DNA from: Nemertoderma westbladi
Taxonomy: Eukaryota > Xenacoelomorpha > Nemertodermatida > Nemertodermatidae
Reading direction: 5' to 3'
Length of the DNA stretch: 64,000 nt
Assembly: GCA_032718475.1 (NCBI GenBank)
Contig: JAUCBJ010007580.1
Location: forward strand, 1 to 64,000
In this document: in pieces, positions 37,601 through 43,600 of the stretch
How the letters are laid out: the number at the start of each line of letters is the position of its first letter
Position numbering within the stretch: position 1 is the stretch's first letter
Program-made: the position numbers and the translations under genes
The notes under the pieces: model-generated
Databases searched by the model: none
What the model saw: the letters and a program-made list of their open reading frames with translations, nothing else
What the model was told of the DNA's origin: nothing

Positions 37601-40600
37601 CATTCCATGACATACTCAAGACCTACCAGGAAGTTTTTAATCCAGCTTTCCCCGGTTATAATGCACATGCTGGCCCCTTTGAGTCTATTGTGAATGTTGG
37701 CCCTACCCTACCCCCTCAACATAAGGGACGTATTCCCTTATATTCCCGTGATCGCTTAGTTGAGCTCCAGACCCGCTTCGATGAACTCGAGTCTCTCGGT
37801 GTATTTGCTACCCCTGAGGCAGCTGGAGTCACGGTAGAATATTTAAATCCATCATTCCTCGTCGCAAAGCCAAATGGTGGCACCCGGTTAGTGACCGCCT
37901 TTACCGAAGTTGCTAAATATTGTAAACCTCCACCTGCTCTACTCCCAGATGTTGACTCAACCCTACGATCCCTTGGACGTTTTAAGTATCTTATCCACAC
38001 AGACCTAACTAGTGCATTCTACCAAATCCCCCTTCAACGTGCATCCATGCGTTTCTGTGGAGTAGTAACCCCATTTCGCGGTGTCCGTGTGTACCAACGC
38101 TGTGCCATGGGCATGCCAGGGTCAGAGACTGCCCTTGATGAACTAATGACCCGCGTCCTTGGTGACCTCCTCTGTAAGGGAACAGTCCTTAAGCTGGCCG
38201 ATGACCTTTACTGTGGTGGGAACACAATCGATGAGCTCCGTCAAACCTTTTGTGAGTTACTAACAGCACTCCAGCTTTCTAACCTCCGTTTATCCGCTCA
38301 CAAAACAGTAATCTGCCCTCGTTCTACAACAATCCTTGGCTGGAAGTGGGCTCATGGTACTTTAACAGCGTCCACACATATTACATCTGCTCTCGCTTCT
38401 TGTCCACTTCCAACTACTACACGTGCCCTTCGTTCCTATCTTGGCTCTTACAAGACACTCGCTAGGGTATTGCCCCATTGCTCTGCATTAGTAGGCCCAT
38501 TAGATAGTATCTTAGCAGATTCCCCTAGTCAGGAACCTGCTTGGACCCCAGAGTTGACTTCCATCTTTTGTCGTTCACAAGCTGCTGTCCAATCCTGCCA
38601 GTCTATTACCATTCCCCACCCTGGTGATGAGTTATTCATTGTCACAGACGCTGCATCCAGTGTTGACGGTCTTGGTACAGTACTCTACGCGAAACGTGGT
38701 CCATCACTCCTTGTAGCAGGTTTCTATTCGGCCAAACTAAAAGCTCATCAACATTCATGGCTACCTTGCGAACTCGAAGCCCTTGCCATTGCTGCTGCTG
38801 TGACCCATTTTGCTCCTTATATTGTCGCATCCAGCCGTCCTTCCCGGGTTCTAACGGACAGTAAGCCATGTGTGGAGGCATTTAAAAAGTTATCCCGTGG
38901 TTCATACTCAGCTAGCCCACGTTTATCCACATTCTTAGCCGTCTCAAGCCAGTTCTTAGTCTCTATTGACCATATCAAGGGAACTACCAACCTGCCCGCC
39001 GACTTTCAAAGCCGGAATGTTTCCCCGTGTACCTTACAGTCATGTCAGGTATGCAAGTTTCTCCAGGACACCATCCCATCTCCAGTGATTCGTGTTTCAT
39101 CTGACTTCACAAATGAGTCTCCTACACCAGGTTCCCCTAGTCCCCGTCCCCTATATGCCAGTCGCACAGCCTGGCGCGCTACACAACAGGAGTGTGCCGA
39201 TCTGCGACGGACACAGGCGCATCTCTCCCAAGGTACCCGCCCAACCAAGCGTGATACCCACAGCCGTGATGTAAAACGTTATCTAGGCTGTTGTGCTATT
39301 GCACGGGATGGATTGCTAGTAGTAAAACGTCAGCGTCCATTTGCATCTCCCAATGAGGTAATTGTTATCCCTCGGTCTGGACTCTCTGGCTTGCTAACAT
39401 CCATGCATTTAGAGATGCATCATCCATCTCGCTCTCAACTCCGTAATACATTCACTCGATATTTCCACGCACTTGACTTAGACCGTGCCATCGAGGCTAC
39501 ATCTACACACTGCCACCAGTGTGTGGCACTCCAAGCTGCCCCCCATTGCATACGTCCACAGACCTCATCCGAACCCCCAGCTGCGTTTGGCATCAGTTTT
39601 GCGGCTGATGTGATCCGTCGGTATTCCCAGCGGATTTTGCTTCTCCGTGAATGTGCATCTTCATATACCACTGCATGTTTAGTACCAGATGAATGTAAGT
39701 CTACACTTCGTGATGCCCTCATCATCCTAGGTTCAGGCTTATGTCCACTGAGTGGCCCGTGCGCTGTCATACGTACTGATCCTGCCCCTGGGTTTCAGTC
39801 TCTTACTGATGACACGATACTAGAACGGCACCACCTCCGGATTGAAGTTGGGCGCCGCAAAAACCCAGACAAGAACCCAGTTGCTGAACGTGCTGTCCAG
39901 GAATTGGAAGGTGAGCTCCATAAGCTCTTACCAACAGGAGGCCCATATTCTTCTACCATGGTCGCTATTGCAGTATCTAATCTAAATTCACGTATACGCT
40001 TTGCTGGTCTCTCCTCCCGCGAGATTCTGCTTCAACGGGACCAGTTCACTGGTGAACAGATACCCATTAATGACATTGAACTTATTTCCCAACGTCATGG
40101 TGATCGTTTAGCCAATCATGGACCCAGTGCCCATTCAAAAGCACAGCGGCCCACAGTTGTTCCACGACCATGCTCTATCTCTGTCGGAGACTTAGTTTAC
40201 TTATACTCAGACCCAATATCTTTACGCGCACGCCCCCGCTATATTGTGTCAGCCATTGATGGAGAGTGGTGTAATGTACGTAAGTTCGTTGGTTCACAAT
40301 TACGTGCCCACTCCTATCGTGTACGGAAGGCTGATTGTTTACTTGTACCAACTATACCATTTAATGACTATGACATGCCGTCTGCAGAGTCCTCTGATGA
40401 GGATGAGATAAGTTTAAAGACTCCTGAATCTCAATTGGCTTTTGGTTCTGGTCCAAAATCGACTACACTGGAAAAAGGTACTCCTACTCAGCCCGAGGCG
40501 GTCGTCACACCCCACAATACTACCGATGAGATTGAGATTTCGTCTACCGCCCAACAAGGCCCCAGCAGTGTTGGGTTCCCCCCAGTTACTCCTATCCCTC

Positions 40601-43600
40601 AACGTCCCAAACGGCTTCGACGTCAGCCTGATTATTATGGGTACCCCTCTCAGGAGAGTCACTAACACAAGCTGTCAGTACAGCCCGGATTGATGTCTTT
40701 TCCCCACCTATACTTAGGGGTAGGAGACTGTACTACGATCCATGTTTATTTTTGAAATGGTATATCCTATAGGACTATATATATATATATATATTTAGGT
40801 GTAGCACTATGCAGTAGTTAGACACGGGAATAAACTATTTGCAGTATTTGTTCTATACGTAGTCATATGCTTACTCCCGACTTATTTAGCTTGTCTTTAT
40901 ATTATCCAGTAGTGTTTATTTTGTTTGTGTTTGGGTTATAGTCATATTTTAGGAAAGAGATCGCGCCATACCTCACACTACTGTAGTTAGATTGGGATGT
41001 TAATCATCCGCCCTGGGATATGGTTGACTGTGCTGGCTTAGGCTCGACCCGAGCGGACTGGTCAGTGTACGGATGTGCTAGGTACCTGGGCTCCTTACCG
41101 GTCACGTTACCTGATTTGTACCGTACAGCGTTTCTGTGATCTACTGATCTACCGGTCTGTTGTCAACTGCAACTGCCTCATTATATTATTCGTATTACAG
41201 TCACCTATGTTCCTTCTTCATCCTTGGCGTAGATGCTTTGATTCTGCCAAGTTGATTCTCTGTGAGAAAAAAGAAAAAAAAAACAATAATATGGTATTTT
41301 ACTTATTTGTGTGAATTAATTTCGCACTATCAAATCGCCAGGGCGACATATTTTCCAATTTACATCGCAGTGCGGCTTTATTTCTCAGTATGTCCCAACG
41401 CCATACATTTACTATGTATTTCAGTAAATCCAGTATGTCACCGCGTCATTACCAGGTTGTTTTAGAAAGTTTGAGTGCATAACTACAAATAATTCCGTAC
41501 AAATTAATAAAATTAGATTCGCCATTGTTCATAATTACCACATTAAAGCTTTTACAGCCCTCGTTCTATTATTTCTAAACAAAATCACTTGTGCCGTAAC
41601 GCTATAATGTGCTATTTTATTAACAATGACGTATATAGTTATCGGTATTTCAGCGATTAAAACTAAATTTTATATTGTAATATTTTTTTATAGCCTGCTT
41701 GCAACTTCCCGATGTAACACCATGGTGTTCTGGGTGGGCATTCACGGGCGAATGTGTAGCGAACCCTGCTTATATGAATATCGACTGTCAGACATCCTGT
41801 AACACTTGTGGAACATCACCACCCCGTTAGTTAAATACAATGTTTGACAAATATTACATTTATGGTCAGAATGGTGTGGGGCGAGCCACGAAGTGAGTGA
41901 GCCTTAGCGTAGTGGTACCATTAATCAACCTGTCGTTCTGTCGTTCTGTCGTTCTGTCGCGTTTTTTTTTCAGTATTTTATTTTAAACGTTAATAACTCG
42001 GCCAATCCTTGATGAAATCTATCCAAACTTGGTACACATGTTGTTTGGCAAAAGTTTGAAAATTTTCCAAGTAGAATTTGCGTAGGGCCTTCGTGCAGCA
42101 TCAGTGTAACTGTTATTGCAGTTATAATAAATTTATTTATCCAAATTTAAAATGCGTTAAATTATTATTACTGTAGGATAAATCAGCTGTGTTTCTAACA
42201 AATTTTGCAATTCTGCATTTACCATGTGTACCGGTACTGTCAGGCTGTACTCAATCCCTGAATCGAGAATCCTGTATCAATACTGTAATACTGGTCAACC
42301 GGTACCATACACTACAGACATGCCATATCATGCAACCCTTGCAGTGATTATAGTTTAGGCCTAATTCAGTAATTAGCCCAGTACCGGCACCGGTAATAAT
42401 AATACTGTAATATAGGCCTAATCGTTTAGATAGTTACCGCTAATCATTCAGTCATTGGCACGGTACACCGTATTGCTGTACTGCCGTTGTAGTGCGCACC
42501 GTAGGTACCACCCATGGCCTACTACACACAGGCCATGACAAGGACTTTGCTGTGAAATTAGCCAGTTAGCGTAGGCTGACTGTGCTGATTATGGTACTGT
42601 CAGACTGTGGTACCTAAGCTATATACTGTTAGGTATATTGCTGTATTGGGGTGGGGTTAGGAATAATCCATTTGTTTTAGCATTGAACTGTTGAATCCCC
42701 TTATTTATTATAAAACCATTGGAAATATTCGCAAATGCTGCTCCATTACTGTCTGAAACGCTCCCGACAGTCCGATGCTGCGATGTATCTGGACCCGAGC
42801 AGCCGAGTTGCTTCAAGAGGTGATTAACGGGGGAATACTACTGAATTGCTTGTTTGTCAGTACGATTCTATTTGGGTATTTACTACACTCAGACACTGGG
42901 AATACGGCGGTCGGTCAGATCGTAATGCGGGCCACTGCCAAGTTCCTCATGCCTCACTCCGGTCACCCACCTTGGAGTGCGGTGGGAAGAGTCCCACTTA
43001 CTGACTTACGTCGACGACTGGACGAATCGACGAGGATTGCGATCTGGGTTTAGCGGCGGCCCGGATCCTGGGATCGCTGGGGGAAATGGTTGAACGTTGG
43101 GCAGACGTTATCGCACTGGATTACGTTCTCTGTGACGCGAAAGTGTGAAGCGAATTCGTTGTCGAATTGGGTCGGAAGCTGCGGGAATTCTACTGTTCTA
43201 CGGGAGTAAACCGCAGCGGTCTGGTGACTACGGACGGATACTACTGGGATAAGCAGGTATTTAGATCGAGTTTCTCGTATTCTCGATGCTCGAGGCGGAT
43301 AGAGAGTTGGTTGTGTTGGACGGTGTTGTTCAATTCTATCAAACATATTAAATAATTGGTAAAATAATAAAAACACACCAGATAAAGATACTGAGCTTAT
43401 GGTAAAGAGATAGGCCGAACTTACAATTTCCAAATAGATTGTTCATATAATAAATATATTTTTGGTATTTGATTTCAAGATAGGGGGGGGGGGGCTGGAT
43501 GCAATAAAAATTCATCCCTCTCCAGGGGAAATTGGACGCAAATAACAACAGCTGATTTCTCTCAAAAATAAAACTGTAACCTGTTCTATTGTGTTTACTT

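Larger units (their letters stand above)
35044..41229 (+). mobile_element. Ty3-type LTR retrotransposon, young, in the ShKT 1-ShKT 2 intron
   Basis: Two 266-base LTRs (35044-35309 and 40964-41229) differ at one visible base (CCTGCTTTG versus CCTGATTTG). They start CGCC and end GGCG, not TG...CA. The order primer-binding site, gag, protease-like region, RT, RNase H, integrase, purine tract fits Ty3/gypsy-type elements. The gag, protease and pol frames are offset. The only flank match is TAG on both sides, so the target duplication is unresolved. It has the same orientation as the host gene. Confidence 0.92.

Noticed and set aside
37716-40668. Several minus-strand open frames within the Ty3-type pol
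   Set aside because: They are antisense shadows of a coding region with recognisable RT, RNase H and integrase motifs.
43050-43433. Harbinger-type transposase inside the hAT-like element
   Set aside because: Only a short, faint similarity, and the 8-bp duplication does not fit Harbinger. Left as a remark, not a call.
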